Positions 37,101 to 42,320 of a stretch of DNA of 62,000 bases are shown here, one piece after another. The stretch is from contig NC_049996.1 in NCBI RefSeq assembly GCF_000003815.2, positions 13,365,297 through 13,427,296 of the forward strand, written 5' to 3'. The translations under genes were made by a program, and so were the position numbers. A model generated the notes under the pieces. The model was not told the origin of the DNA and did not search any database. It saw only the letters and a program-made list of their open reading frames with translations. The stretch comes from Branchiostoma floridae. Taxonomy: Eukaryota; Chordata; Leptocardii; Amphioxiformes; Branchiostomatidae. Position 1 is the stretch's first letter. Every line of letters starts with the position of its first letter.

Positions 37101-38627
37101 CGTACAGATGGGGGTGGTGGCCGGGGGTGAAACTGTCTGATAGAACACCCTCTCCAACCTACACGGAACAACAGTCTCATTACTGGTAAAACATAGGACT
37201 TGGTGATGGTACGGACTAAATAGCTTGAAAAACAATTTCGAAAAAAAGCAGGATGTCGCCCAACTAGTAATTTACCTTTTACGAATTAGACAGGTTAGAC
37301 AATCAGGTAATAAAATACGTCAAATAACAATTACTCAACTGGAGTTTCAAAATAATATCCAGTTGCTTGTCATGAGTAATAGAGTCATTTCCAGATGGGG
37401 CGGCCATCTTGGATTTCCCAATGTCGTCCGGGGTTATGCAACAAAACGAGGTTTTGTAGGAGAGTCCCAAGTTCAAAGAATGTATCAGAGTCTTGGTAGG
37501 CCATCTTCAGTTGTAAGTTCTACCACTCTAACTTGAAATAAGCTGGATGACTCTGGAAAAACCAAGATGGCCACCCCATCTGGAAATGACTCTTTTCAGC
37601 AATTCAGCGAACCAAATTTAGCTATCGAAAACCTGTAAATTGTTCATTCTTGCTGTATTAGTTAACATTTCGTTCATATTTTTGAAATAGCTAATAAAAA
37701 TACTTTGTTCATATTTGCTGTTACAGCTAAGCTGTCAACGATCTCTAACTGCCATTATTCGTCGATCAACAGAAGATTGCCAGAATTTAAAGATAGCCAG
37801 AGATCCGTGTGGATTTGTTAGAAGACAGGTCCATTTCGTCAGCAAGGCTGTCAGACGAACATTTGGTTAAGTCCGATATAATTTGAGCGTTTTAAATAAA
37901 AAAATTAGTTTGACTTATGGTAAGAACTATATAATAGTATGTTAACCTCGCTCATAGTGACGAACAGCAGCGCGAGAATGGTCATCCAGCGAACAGAGTG
38001 CCCTGGGAACAAGACACAGAGTCGGCTCTGTAGACGGGTGTAGTCATGGTGACGGCAGTGTCCTACAACGGCGACTGTTTGGAAAATCGATCAAACATCA
38101 TTCAATTACCTTTGATAAAAAATTCAGCAAGGCATCATTCAACTTATTTTATTTGTTACTTACGTATAGTTTTGGTTATATATAATTTAACCTTTCATTT
38201 TAATCAGTTTCTGGGGGAGGCCCATGAACAGCCTCTTAGCCGCCCCCCCTCCCCCTTTTTTTCTGTAATATCATTTTATTTTAATTACAACATAAATACA
38301 TGCAACTAAACAAATCAAAATCAAATCAAACCTGGAGTGTTACAAAAGCACAAATCATGTGTTACGCTTTTTGGCAGTGAACTGGTTAGTCTATAAGCGA
38401 AACAAAAAAACAGACAATAACGTACCCAGCATAACGGCAATTGGAAGAACAACCATGTGAGGAAGGAGGTTCAGACCATCCACGAGACACTCGAGTTCGT
38501 GTAGACCACTGTCGGGCTGTGGTATTGTGCTGTTCCATTGCTGTCCAAACGTGCTGTCACCCTGATGTCCGAACGTGCTGTGGTTTAATTTAGTCGCGTA
38601 CGGCGATCCGCATAGTAAAGCCTCCAT
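3371..38627 (-). CDS. ABCC8/9: SUR-type ABC transporter (ABCC8/ABCC9-like), complete 41-exon coding region
   Basis: Spliced from 41 exons (listed separately) into one frame of 4851 bases, 1616 residues plus stop; mammalian SUR1/SUR2 are about 1550-1580. Order: TMD0 with an N-terminal Cys6, an NHS glycosylation site and a second Cys before [11 protein letters not shown]0 linker; TMD1; NBD1 with Walker [10 protein letters not shown] (K about 720), signature LSGGQ, Walker B DIVLLDD and H-loop VTHKL; TMD2; NBD2 with Walker [10 protein letters not shown] (K about 1419), signature FSVGQ, Walker B ILIMDE and H-loop His. NBD1 has Asp where NBD2 has the catalytic Glu, as in SUR and MRP proteins. TMD0 and [19 protein letters not shown] match SUR better than MRP. 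In mammals SUR forms octameric KATP channels with Kir6; that role is inferred here. Exon edges come from GT/AG sites and phase agreement. UTRs were not defined. Confidence 0.93.
3963..4025 (-). CDS. ABCC8/9: SUR exon 40 (NBD2)
   Basis: 21 codons: [20 protein letters not shown] plus A, matching ILQKVVMTAFADRTVVTIA. Donor GCG|GTAAGT. Confidence 0.94.
4081..4120. repeat. (AT)n microsatellite
   Basis: About 20 AT units in the intron between exons 39 and 40. Confidence 0.95.
4308..4391 (-). CDS. ABCC8/9: SUR exon 39 (NBD2 Walker B)
   Basis: 28 codons: [20 protein letters not shown] then TASVDMET. Catalytic Glu intact. Phase 0. Confidence 0.96.
4924..4973 (-). CDS. ABCC8/9: SUR exon 38 (NBD2 signature)
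   Basis: (D)[21 protein letters not shown] replaces LSGGQ, as in mammalian SUR2. Phase 1 in, 0 out. Confidence 0.95.
5388..5491 (-). CDS. ABCC8/9: SUR exon 37 (NBD2 helical region)
   Basis: (R)[18 protein letters not shown] then [21 protein letters not shown] and LW-ALEIAQLK motifs are visible. Phase 2 in, 1 out. Confidence 0.95.
6163..6271 (-). CDS. ABCC8/9: SUR exon 36 (NBD2 Q-loop)
   Basis: (G)[18 protein letters not shown] then [30 protein letters not shown] carries the Q-loop Gln. Confidence 0.96.
6583..7588. repeat. 43-bp minisatellite, about 23 copies
   Basis: Unit with TTCAGCACCAAGGTCAGATC and TTATTCATGTATGTGTAGTG, repeated at 43-bp steps (for example 6678, 6721, 6764). It fills most of the intron between NBD2 exons 35 and 36. 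Confidence 0.96.
7735..7813 (-). CDS. ABCC8/9: SUR exon 35 (NBD2 Walker A)
   Basis: [20 protein letters not shown] then MIDMFE. Walker A lysine at about residue 1419. Phase 0 in, 1 out. Confidence 0.96.
8115..8245 (-). CDS. ABCC8/9: SUR exon 34 (NBD2 start)
   Basis: (G)[18 protein letters not shown] then [12 protein letters not shown]...RAGEK. WP-xG-v-l-x-vs-RY is the start of NBD2 including the A-loop Tyr. Confidence 0.95.
8384..8815. repeat. Interstitial TTAGGG-like stretches
   Basis: Short runs of GGGTTAGGGTTAGG at about 8390-8415 and 8765-8815, degenerate, in the intron between exons 33 and 34. Confidence 0.7.
9124..9244 (-). CDS. ABCC8/9: SUR exon 33 (TMD2-NBD2 linker)
   Basis: [20 protein letters not shown] then SVERVDTYS. 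Donor TCAG|GTCATT was chosen over an earlier GT because only it keeps the phase of exon 34, and it restores the family length to PPEEWP. Confidence 0.88.
9465..9578 (-). CDS. ABCC8/9: SUR exon 32 (TMD2)
   Basis: 38 codons: [20 protein letters not shown]...[10 protein letters not shown]. Matches the GACIVL and GLGLLYAL segments. Phase 0. Confidence 0.93.
9779..10010 (+). repeat. LINE reverse-transcriptase C-terminal remnant, copy 1
   Basis: With one frameshift and a stop it reads a FLPWTAK-WNSL tail, the motif near the C-terminus of many LINE ORF2 proteins. Closely related to 27309-27545. Dead. Confidence 0.6.
10215..10498. mobile_element. Fold-back MITE with about 80-bp arms
   Basis: CATCCTCCTAC...GGGACATCC at the left is mirrored by GGATGTCCC...GTAGGAGGATG at the right, and pairing continues inward to CAACCGTCA. 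No coding capacity. Confidence 0.85.
10529..10631 (-). CDS. ABCC8/9: SUR exon 31 (TMD2)
   Basis: (R)[18 protein letters not shown] then [13 protein letters not shown], aligned with ANRWLEVR of SUR. A fold-back element ends 31 bases downstream of its donor. Confidence 0.9.
11126..11218 (-). CDS. ABCC8/9: SUR exon 30 (TMD2)
   Basis: (R)[18 protein letters not shown] then [21 protein letters not shown][10 protein letters not shown] is an ABCC hallmark. Phase 2 in and out. Confidence 0.95.
11725..12132. mobile_element. hAT-like MITE, 408 bp
   Basis: Begins TAGGGCTGGGTATCGGTACAG and ends CTGTACCGCGGTACCCAGCCCTA. Flanks GTCATCAG (11717-11724) and GCCATCAG (12133-12140) make an 8-bp target duplication with one mismatch, as expected for hAT. 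Confidence 0.88.
12421..13345. mobile_element. TTAA-flanked element, copy A
   Basis: Ends TTGAACCCTATTCAGAC and, inverted, TTAACCCTAATCAGAC. Inside are a poly-G tract, CCATGGCAAC, several GACGTCA motifs and a poly-C tract. Interior shared with 46290, 42704, 47682 and 52367 copies. piggyBac-like by target only. Confidence 0.7.
13543..13789. mobile_element. Fold-back MITE with CACTTGCGTCA arms
   Basis: CACTTGCGTCACGCTTGCGTCACCGCGGGG at 13559 pairs with CCCCGCAGTGACGCAACCATGACGCAAGTG at 13743. The arms extend out to an AAGG..CCTT end. Confidence 0.85.
13832..13989 (-). CDS. ABCC8/9: SUR exon 29 (TMD2)
   Basis: [20 protein letters not shown]...[12 protein letters not shown]. Acceptor TTGAGTAG keeps phase 0 and gives DNNLP, matching DxxIP of the family. 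FYFIQKYFR of SUR is clearly matched. Confidence 0.94.
14429..14498 (-). CDS. ABCC8/9: SUR exon 28 (TMD2)
   Basis: (R)[18 protein letters not shown] then GILDN. FFDTTPxGxILNR is diagnostic of ABCC TMD2. Donor GACAAT|GTGAGT. Confidence 0.95.
14940..15112 (-). CDS. ABCC8/9: SUR exon 27 (TMD2)
   Basis: [20 protein letters not shown]...[21 protein letters not shown]. The MH-xMvxNvxraPl segment precedes the FFDTTP elbow. Two GC-rich shadow frames overlap it. Phase 2 out. Confidence 0.95.
15418..15623. mobile_element. Fold-back MITE, about 206 bp
   Basis: AAGTCACATTTCCAAAC on the left and GTTTGGAAATGTGACTT on the right, with GC-rich GGCCCGG inner arms. Confidence 0.8.
15672..15791 (-). CDS. ABCC8/9: SUR exon 26 (TMD2)
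   Basis: 40 codons: [20 protein letters not shown]...[19 protein letters not shown] matches DYWLATW of SUR. NHT, NYT and NES sequons place an extracellular loop here. Confidence 0.94.
16272..16640 (+). repeat. tRNA-derived SINE
   Basis: Starts with an A-box-like GTGGCGCAGCGGCAGCG and TTTGAATCC resembling a degenerate B box, too close together for a functional tRNA. The tail is shared with 1504-1625. Confidence 0.6.
16753..16874 (-). CDS. ABCC8/9: SUR exon 25 (linker to TMD2 helix)
   Basis: (G)[18 protein letters not shown] then [34 protein letters not shown] is the ABCC motif just before TMD2. Phase 1 in, 0 out. Confidence 0.92.
17347..17403 (-). CDS. ABCC8/9: SUR exon 24 (linker micro-exon)
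   Basis: (D)[18 protein letters not shown], highly charged. Donor GATG|GTGAGT, phase 1 in and out. Confidence 0.8.
18477..18652 (-). CDS. ABCC8/9: SUR exon 23 (NBD1-TMD2 linker)
   Basis: 58 codons: [20 protein letters not shown]...[15 protein letters not shown]. No homology to vertebrate SUR linkers beyond position. Supported by acceptor TTTCTAG, donor AAAG|GTAATT and matching phases. It lacks the long Asp/Glu tract of mammalian SUR. Confidence 0.78.
18860..19005 (+). repeat. Retroelement-tail-like sequence with GGTGTCTGATAGACACC hairpin
   Basis: A short perfect hairpin is followed by GAAACGT, a pattern common at the tails of some retroelements. Family not assigned. Confidence 0.4.
20065..21955. 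mobile_element. TIR element, copy 1 (1.9 kb)
   Basis: Bounded by TATTTCAGCCATAC and its inverse GTATGGCTGAAATA. Carries a TTTC run, one unit of the about 163-bp satellite and a block with AATCAGCGACGAG. Homologous in inverted orientation to 56312-59934, and homology extends some 40 bp beyond the right end. Confidence 0.75.
22943..23100 (-). CDS. ABCC8/9: SUR exon 22 (NBD1 end)
   Basis: [20 protein letters not shown] then [14 protein letters not shown] and an acidic end. Start at 23100 (ACCAG|GTCG) keeps the SUR spacing. The 3' edge is less certain: the only donor with the right phase and Gln at the join is CA|GTTACG, a weak site. Another GT 7 bases further in would pair with a different acceptor. 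Confidence 0.82.
23150..23590. mobile_element. hAT-like MITE, diverged copy
   Basis: Same internal sequence as 11725-12132. Flanks ACTGTAGT (23142-23149) and ACTGCAGT (23591-23598) differ at one base. Sits 50 bp upstream (gene sense) of exon 22. Confidence 0.8.
23780..23917 (-). CDS. ABCC8/9: SUR exon 21 (NBD1 D-loop and H-loop)
   Basis: 46 codons: [20 protein letters not shown]...[17 protein letters not shown]. Asp replaces the catalytic Glu after Walker B, as in all ABCC NBD1 domains. The H-loop His is present. Confidence 0.95.
24156..24196. repeat. (TA)n low-complexity
   Basis: TATATA-rich run in the intron just 5' of the exon 20 donor region. Confidence 0.85.
24207..24287 (-). CDS. ABCC8/9: SUR exon 20 (NBD1 signature and Walker B)
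   Basis: 27 codons: [18 protein letters not shown] then [14 protein letters not shown] signature, Walker B completed by DD in the next exon. Confidence 0.96.
24589..24734. mobile_element. Possible short MITE
   Basis: TTTAATTGCAC at the left and TGCAATTAAC at the right, with repeated GCAGTTATC motifs inside. Weak ends. Confidence 0.35.
24917..25001 (-). CDS. ABCC8/9: SUR exon 19 (NBD1 helical region)
   Basis: [20 protein letters not shown] then DLTEIGEK. It reads like RYKxVxxACSLQPDIDxLPxGD of SUR. Phase 2 in, 0 out. Confidence 0.94.
25058..25475. repeat. Polypyrimidine/polypurine tract
   Basis: About 420 bp made mostly of CTCTCT and CCCTCT on the plus strand, GA-rich on the coding strand of the SUR gene. 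Lies between exons 18 and 19. Confidence 0.9.
25502..25600 (-). CDS. ABCC8/9: SUR exon 18 (NBD1 Q-loop)
   Basis: [20 protein letters not shown] then [28 protein letters not shown] is the SUR Q-loop block. The intron after it is strongly purine-rich on the coding strand. Confidence 0.95.
25781..25886 (-). CDS. ABCC8/9: SUR exon 17 (NBD1 Walker A)
   Basis: [20 protein letters not shown]...[14 protein letters not shown]. Walker A lysine is at about residue 720. Phase 1 in, 2 out. Confidence 0.95.
26049..26127 (-). CDS. ABCC8/9: SUR exon 16 (NBD1 start)
   Basis: [20 protein letters not shown]...VVPK. FTW is the A-loop aromatic region of NBD1. Phase 0 in, 1 out. Confidence 0.92.
26373..26590. 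repeat. Degenerate TTAGGG-like array
   Basis: Many GGTTAG/GGGTTA units with substitutions, in the intron between exons 15 and 16. Confidence 0.8.
26757..26862 (-). CDS. ABCC8/9: SUR exon 15 (TMD1-NBD1 linker)
   Basis: [20 protein letters not shown]...DDVSVE, acidic and poorly conserved, as expected here. An alternative acceptor two bases upstream exists, but only 26862 keeps the phase of exon 14. The linker is shorter than in mammalian SUR and has no RKR. Confidence 0.8.
27309..27545 (+). repeat. LINE reverse-transcriptase C-terminal remnant, copy 2
   Basis: Frame reading [12 protein letters not shown] then [13 protein letters not shown], a typical LINE ORF2 tail, followed by stops. Paralogue of 9779-10010. 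Opposite strand to SUR. Confidence 0.65.
27634..27839 (-). CDS. ABCC8/9: SUR exon 14 (TMD1 end)
   Basis: [20 protein letters not shown] then [19 protein letters not shown] and [19 protein letters not shown]. This matches the AEAFASLSLFHIL segment and the following linker. GC-rich coding block, phase 2 out. Confidence 0.92.
28151..28191 (-). CDS. ABCC8/9: SUR exon 13 (TMD1 micro-exon)
   Basis: 41 bases encoding (I)[13 protein letters not shown], matching SIFMNAAIPIAAVLATF of SUR. Acceptor TTTCAG, donor GTAAGT, phase 1 in, 0 out. Confidence 0.88.
29007..29124 (-). CDS. ABCC8/9: SUR exon 12 (TMD1)
   Basis: Encodes [18 protein letters not shown]...[17 protein letters not shown] is near invariant in ABCC proteins. 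Donor GCAA|GTAAGG, phase 1 out. Confidence 0.94.
29852..29896 (-). CDS. ABCC8/9: SUR exon 11 (TMD1 coupling helix)
   Basis: 15 codons, [15 protein letters not shown]. With its neighbours the residue count to [11 protein letters not shown] equals that of SUR, which confirms this micro-exon. Confidence 0.9.
30536..30738. mobile_element. MITE with ATACTGTA ends
   Basis: Begins ATACTGTAGATGCAG and ends ACATTTACAGTAT. Arms include TTCGCGG and CCGCGAA. About 203 bp. Confidence 0.8.
30852..30986 (-). CDS. ABCC8/9: SUR exon 10 (TMD1)
   Basis: 45 codons: [20 protein letters not shown]...[18 protein letters not shown]. Matches IIMGVILLYNLLG of SUR. Phase 0. Confidence 0.92.
31324..31479 (-). CDS. ABCC8/9: SUR exon 9 (TMD1 elbow)
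   Basis: 52 codons: [20 protein letters not shown] then [11 protein letters not shown] and a hydrophobic helix. AMIYNK-LRL and MGQ-xN are hallmark ABCC residues. This is the only full-length copy; three degenerate copies of its 5' half lie upstream (31548-31886). Confidence 0.94.
31548..31886 (-). pseudogene. Three partial tandem copies of SUR exon 9
   Basis: Copies with tops at 31615, 31754 and 31886 start [26 protein letters not shown] and [13 protein letters not shown] at 132-139 bp steps. Each covers about the first 22 codons then runs into intron-like sequence. The first lost its acceptor (AC for AG); the other two keep AG. Confidence 0.93.
31975..32245. repeat. Degenerate tandem repeat, about 60 bp unit
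   Basis: Blocks with AGCCATCACT, AGAGACGGTGG and ACTTCCTGGC recur about five times. Single relatives occur near 11580 and 34670. Confidence 0.75.
32338..33382. mobile_element. TIR element of about 1.05 kb
   Basis: Left end TAACGGGGGCCGCCCTAAGA, right end inverted as TAACGGAGACCGCCCTAAGA. TA at both edges could be a TA target. No transposase frame. Lies in SUR intron 8. Confidence 0.8.
33453..33605 (-). CDS. ABCC8/9: SUR exon 8 (TMD1)
   Basis: 51 codons: [20 protein letters not shown], a leucine/valine-rich helix, then [12 protein letters not shown]. Aligns with KEFLENAYVLAVLL of SUR. Phase 0 both ends. Confidence 0.92.
33905..34111 (-). CDS. ABCC8/9: SUR exon 7 (TMD1 start)
   Basis: 69 codons: [13 protein letters not shown] then [11 protein letters not shown] and two hydrophobic stretches. 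The NRT-SIWLAMYRAF equivalent of SUR is visible. Phase 0 both ends. Confidence 0.92.
34749..34805 (-). CDS. ABCC8/9: SUR exon 6 (L0 linker)
   Basis: 19 codons, [19 protein letters not shown], phase 0 on both sides, acceptor TTACAG and donor GTAGGC. Matches the helical segment before TMD1. Confidence 0.85.
35064..35473. mobile_element. Fold-back MITE, 410 bp
   Basis: GTACGCTAGGGGAGTCGGAC at the left matches the inverse of the right end, GTACGGTAGGGGAGTCAGCC, with GGCCAGAGGAGT shared inside. In SUR intron 5. Confidence 0.87.
35547..35729 (-). CDS. ABCC8/9: SUR exon 5 (L0 linker)
   Basis: 61 codons: [20 protein letters not shown]... to GRLPE. The PxDLQD and GKLP-like motifs mark the cytosolic L0/lasso region of SUR. 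A truncated copy of this exon lies just upstream at 35775-35887. Confidence 0.93.
35775..35887 (-). pseudogene. Truncated duplicate of SUR exon 5
   Basis: Encodes [17 protein letters not shown] and on to PYASLP, nearly identical to exon 5, with an AAAG acceptor retained but the 3' half and donor missing. Would disrupt the frame if spliced in. Confidence 0.92.
36352..36552 (-). CDS. ABCC8/9: SUR exon 4 (TMD0 end)
   Basis: 67 codons with two hydrophobic helices around [20 protein letters not shown] and [20 protein letters not shown]. It corresponds to TMD0 helices 4-5 of SUR. Donor AAAAAG|GTAAGT, phase 0. Confidence 0.92.
37045..37158 (-). CDS. ABCC8/9: SUR exon 3 (TMD0)
   Basis: Encodes [10 protein letters not shown]...[22 protein letters not shown], aligned with the EIAEGIVSDS...HLHLFMP region of SUR. 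GT/AG ends, phase 0 on both sides. Confidence 0.92.
37381..37593. mobile_element. Fold-back MITE, 213 bp
   Basis: AGAGTCATTTCCAGATGGGG at the left and CCCCATCTGGAAATGACTCT at the right, plus GGCCATCTTGG inside. In SUR intron 2. Confidence 0.9.
37947..38062 (-). CDS. ABCC8/9: SUR exon 2 (TMD0)
   Basis: Acceptor TTGTAG|GACAC, donor GAG|GTTAAC. Encodes [10 protein letters not shown] then [17 protein letters not shown], matching the FPGHNLRW region of vertebrate SUR. Phase 1 in, 0 out. Confidence 0.9.
38426..38627 (-). CDS. ABCC8/9: SUR exon 1 (start codon, TMD0 N-terminus)
   Basis: Starts at the only in-frame ATG of the open stretch and begins [10 protein letters not shown], close to the M-x-x-x-x-CG start of vertebrate SUR. 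It contains NHS and NST sequons and [16 protein letters not shown]. The donor is CTGG|GTACG and the exon ends after base 1 of a Gly codon. The spacer before the second Cys is longer than in mammalian SUR. Confidence 0.9.
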
Positions 38628-39190
38628 GGATCTGCTCGGAGTAAGTATTTTCAATGAATGATAATAATGTCTGGTGTATTTTGCCAGCCAGTAGGTACCC
38701 AAATTGTGAGTAATGAGGCTGTTTAATGAGGCACCTCCTCGAGCACGAGACCCGGGGCCGTTTTACGTCCCTCCCGAAAGACAGTTTCGTGGAAAGCTTC
38801 GTGAGGCTACTGCAATCCGGTCGTTCTTAATCTTGGTTGGGGGACTCCCATCCAAGAACTGTCCGGATTGAGGGATCGGATGTATCCAACGCACCATGCG
38901 GCCGAAGCTGAACATCTAAACGTAAATAGAATAGCTTTCCACCTGGATTCTAGTCTAAAGTGGACTGGTTAGTACGTCTCCCTTTGTGTCAGGTTCCGGG
39001 TACGAGCTTAAACAAACAGCATGGCAGCCTCTGAAAGAACTGCTGAGTTAGTACCAGCTCCCAGGGGACTAACGCACGGAGGGTCACTAAGAAACTCGAA
39101 TAAGCTAGCAGTACCAACATGCAGAACTGTTAGGTTTTCCAATAGCCCAGTCCCATCATTGCTGCGCACTGCTCTCAATTCCATGAAGTG
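38628..39190. other. SUR upstream region, no promoter motif recognised
   Basis: The frame stays open for 25 codons before the ATG without another ATG. No TATA box or CpG island could be assigned. Repeat-like CCCGAAAGACAG text lies at 38755-38900. Confidence 0.3.
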
Positions 39191-39193
39191 ATC

Positions 39194-39266
39194 TAGACGA
39201 TATTAGATCTTTTTAAATCTAATATCGTCTAAATTATCTCATAGGTTAAAACCTATGAGATAATTT
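39194..39266. repeat. Two adjacent perfect hairpins
   Basis: Arms TAGACGATATTAGAT (39194-39208) and its complement at 39217-39231, then 17-bp arms AAATTATCTCATAGGTT (39231-39247) and complement at 39250-39266. Confidence 0.92.
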
Positions 39267-39329
39267 TAACGTCAATACATTATTTCAATGCTGTAGTGTG
39301 AATTGTTTTAAATGTATGATGTTGTGTAA

Positions 39330-39462
39330 CAATATGTGACGCACGAGATGGTGTATTGTAATACATCTTTTGTTTTGTAAAGAGGGCACAATTCAGCCTT
39401 TGGCTGCCACGCCGCTCTGACAAATAAACCATTTGATAGATAGATGATAGATAGATAAACTT
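39330..39462 (+). repeat. Possible LINE 3' end with GATA tail
   Basis: GCCGCTCTGACAAATAAACC followed by GATAGATAGATGATAGATAG, the pattern of a LINE 3' end with a microsatellite tail. Confidence 0.4.
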
Positions 39463-41990
39463 GAACGTGACTTGTCCTGACCTAACAGTGTTATGAAGGG
39501 TCCAAAGATCGCGCTTTCAATGTCAACACTACAAATGGTATCTGAAGTAAGAATGCGATCAACCTCTCAGTTCGGGGGAGAAAACATGACTATTGTACAC
39601 GGACGGCATATATTAGTGTAACTTTGTTTTTAACTAAAAACATTACTCAGATATTTGTGCTACATGTGCCGTCGTACGCTAGTATCGAAAAACAGTATCT
39701 TCTAGGGAGTGGCTAATTTCAGCCTGTAAATGCTATGAACAAAATTTGTATACTATTTGTACGCTGGCATTTTTTCATCCTGATAGAAAGTAAATGTACT
39801 CAAATAATAAAAAAATGGATGCAAATCTATCTATCTATTTATCTAGAGAAAGAGAGGGAGAGAAAGAAAGAGAGAGATGCCTAAACAAACATGAATGAAA
39901 GCTTTTAGGTAATTTAAGACGTTTTGGCCCGTTGGCAGGAACCTTAAAATATACTATGTTGCAAAGGATCATGTGAAGTTTACAGATGAATACATGCACT
40001 ATTTATAGGGCTAGGGGTTGTTTACACTGCGTACTGTGATAGTTAGGGATTGATCGATTTTTTCTCAAATATATATTTATCAAAGTTAGATAATGCCAAC
40101 CATCACATATCAAGGGTATCAGAATCTGGCATCTTTTGTTTCGCCCTAGCCCCATCTTTTCTGGTAAAAGTTTCTAGCTATGGGACACTTCTCAAGCGCA
40201 AGCAGGTGGAAAGTTTGACCTATGGCCCCACTTTAAAATTAGGTCACCCATCACGGGGCATACAACTGTGTACATCTTTGTTCGTTTCAACAGGAAAAAG
40301 AGCAAAGGTCCTATCTCATAACACGAAAAGTACTGTCGATAAATACATTGACATGAAAACATCTCTTGTTGTTTTACTGTTGTAAAATATAAATTTAATT
40401 GAGATAGTTTCGTAAAGTTTGAAAACCAAAGGCTAATTCAAGTTATGTATCTCAGATTGAATGAATTGGAGGGTTCCCGACTTACAGTGTTGAAGGGTCA
40501 AAGAAAGCCTGTTCAAGAAAACAAGATCTATCTACCACTCCAAATCGAATACCATTCCATATTCAGATATAAAGCTACAAACCAAGAACTTTCCGACCGT
40601 TCCCCTATGTAGTCAGTACTATAAATGTCGCTAGAGACCAATTCGATGTTCCATTAAGAACTATAACCACATGCCAAAACATCAAATTACACACCAGGTA
40701 AAAACTATGCCTCGGGGCGACGGTAACAAAATAACGCTACTCAAAATAAACAGAGACAAGAAAGGCAGCATTTTCGCGAACAACATTTCGCGAAAATGCA
40801 GAATGTTTTCCCCGAGCAATTTGTCGCCTTATTGGAACGTCTCTCACACGTAGCAGTAAGTCAATACTATGCCGTTCGGCTTGCCCTACGTTTACATTAT
40901 ACAACTTATACATGTATGCTAACGCAGTTCTAAAACCGGGTCCTGACAGAAGAAGACATAAAAGAAACACCACCCAAACAATTTGTTTCCCCTTTCTGGG
41001 GAGTAGGAAAATGATAATGAAGTAGACAAATAATTACAAAAATAATATGGAGAAGAGAAGTAAACTCACCTGCACTGTCCCGTTTCAACTATTGACCTTT
41101 GGAGATCAGATGACCTCTCTTGATAAGGGCAGGTATTCCTTTTCATTGATTGATGCAAATGACGGTTGGACTTTTAGCTACCTGATACGTTACTAACTTA
41201 AAGTTATTTGGGTGGACACTTTCGTAGTGGAAAGAGTACAGTATTTGTAATGACGGGGAAAGATAAAGTTGCCCCGGAAATGAACACTGTTGTACCAAAA
41301 CACAGTGTAGCGTAAGCCTTCTATCATTTATAGAAAATGTAGGTCAATCTTGTTTACAGAGGGTGGTCATTTACCCTTTGACCCTACCGGGCCAGTTTGT
41401 TTGCCCCTTGGCCACACTAGCCAACCTTCAAGCAGATATGGGGGTTGGTTTGTTTAAAACGACGATTATTAAGCATTTGTGTTAGGTATGCTGAATATTT
41501 TGCCGTGTACTTTAAAAATAGAACAGAATCCATACATGCTAGCCCCATGGGCATGAATTTGCAATAAAACATTTCATTGTATAACGCCTTTGAAGCGAAA
41601 AAGCACATTTAATGCATTATGAATGGGTTATTGTCCAAAGTAATTCCTAAGCTACTTTACGGTAAAATACGCTTAATAAAAGTGTTAACAAGCAAAAAAA
41701 AACAATTACCGCCTTTCCCCGATTTTTAATCGCGAAAACCGCATATAGTGAAACATAGCGTAAAAGACGCTAAAACATGCTGTATTGTATTCTTCAGTTG
41801 GGAACCACTGAGTCGACTACGAGACGAGCATTTCTTTCTTACCATTTATGCCATAACTTTTCGGCATTTGTGAAAATTTCAGGAGGCAATAATACTGCGG
41901 TCGTCACTTTTCTTTGCTGCCCCGTTAGTAAACAGAACACTCCTATTTAGTCGACTCGACAGCGTGTGTAAACCCATCCAATGTTGACGA
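39463..41990. other. Intergenic, no gene seen
   Basis: Low-complexity CTATCT and GAGA runs near 39825-39880, and an 11-bp-arm hairpin GCATTTTCGCG at 40769. No supported exon. Confidence 0.5.
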
Positions 41991-41991
41991 A

Positions 41992-42065
41992 ATGTCAGAT
42001 GACGTTGATGCTCCTCTTCCCACCAACGTACAGGTCGGAGACATCCTTACCTTACTGAAGAATGG
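41992..42065 (+). CDS. Unsupported possible first coding exon
   Basis: ATG with a favourable context followed by MSDDVDAPLPTNVQVGDILT and LLKNG, then a fold-back element. A GT follows GTACAG at codon 14. No downstream exon or homologue was recognised, so it may be chance. Confidence 0.2.
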
Positions 42066-42320
42066 TAGCCTCCATTGCAGGCTCCGAACGGGGCTGTTTT
42101 TATTGGGGGGGGGGGGGGGGCTGGCCCTGAGCGCTGGTAGAATTTCTTATGCTGGGAAAGGGAGGTTGCCGAGGAAGGGGGTTTGCTGTGGAAGATTATA
42201 GTTTTGCCCCGTTTTGGCAAGCTCACTGTCTCGGCAAAATCCCTTTCCCGGCATAAGATAACCTACTCAACCCCCTAAAATAAAAACTAGTTCCGTTCGC
42301 AGCCTGCAACGGAGACTAGA
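42066..42320. mobile_element. Fold-back MITE with GCAGGCT arms
   Basis: CTCCATTGCAGGCTCCGAAC at the left pairs with GTTCGCAGCCTGCAACGGAG at the right. A long G run lies inside. Confidence 0.8.

Noticed and set aside
38628-38702. Longer N-terminus for SUR
   Set aside because: The upstream in-frame extension has no ATG (it would begin at TTG), and ATG at 38627 matches the SUR N-terminus.
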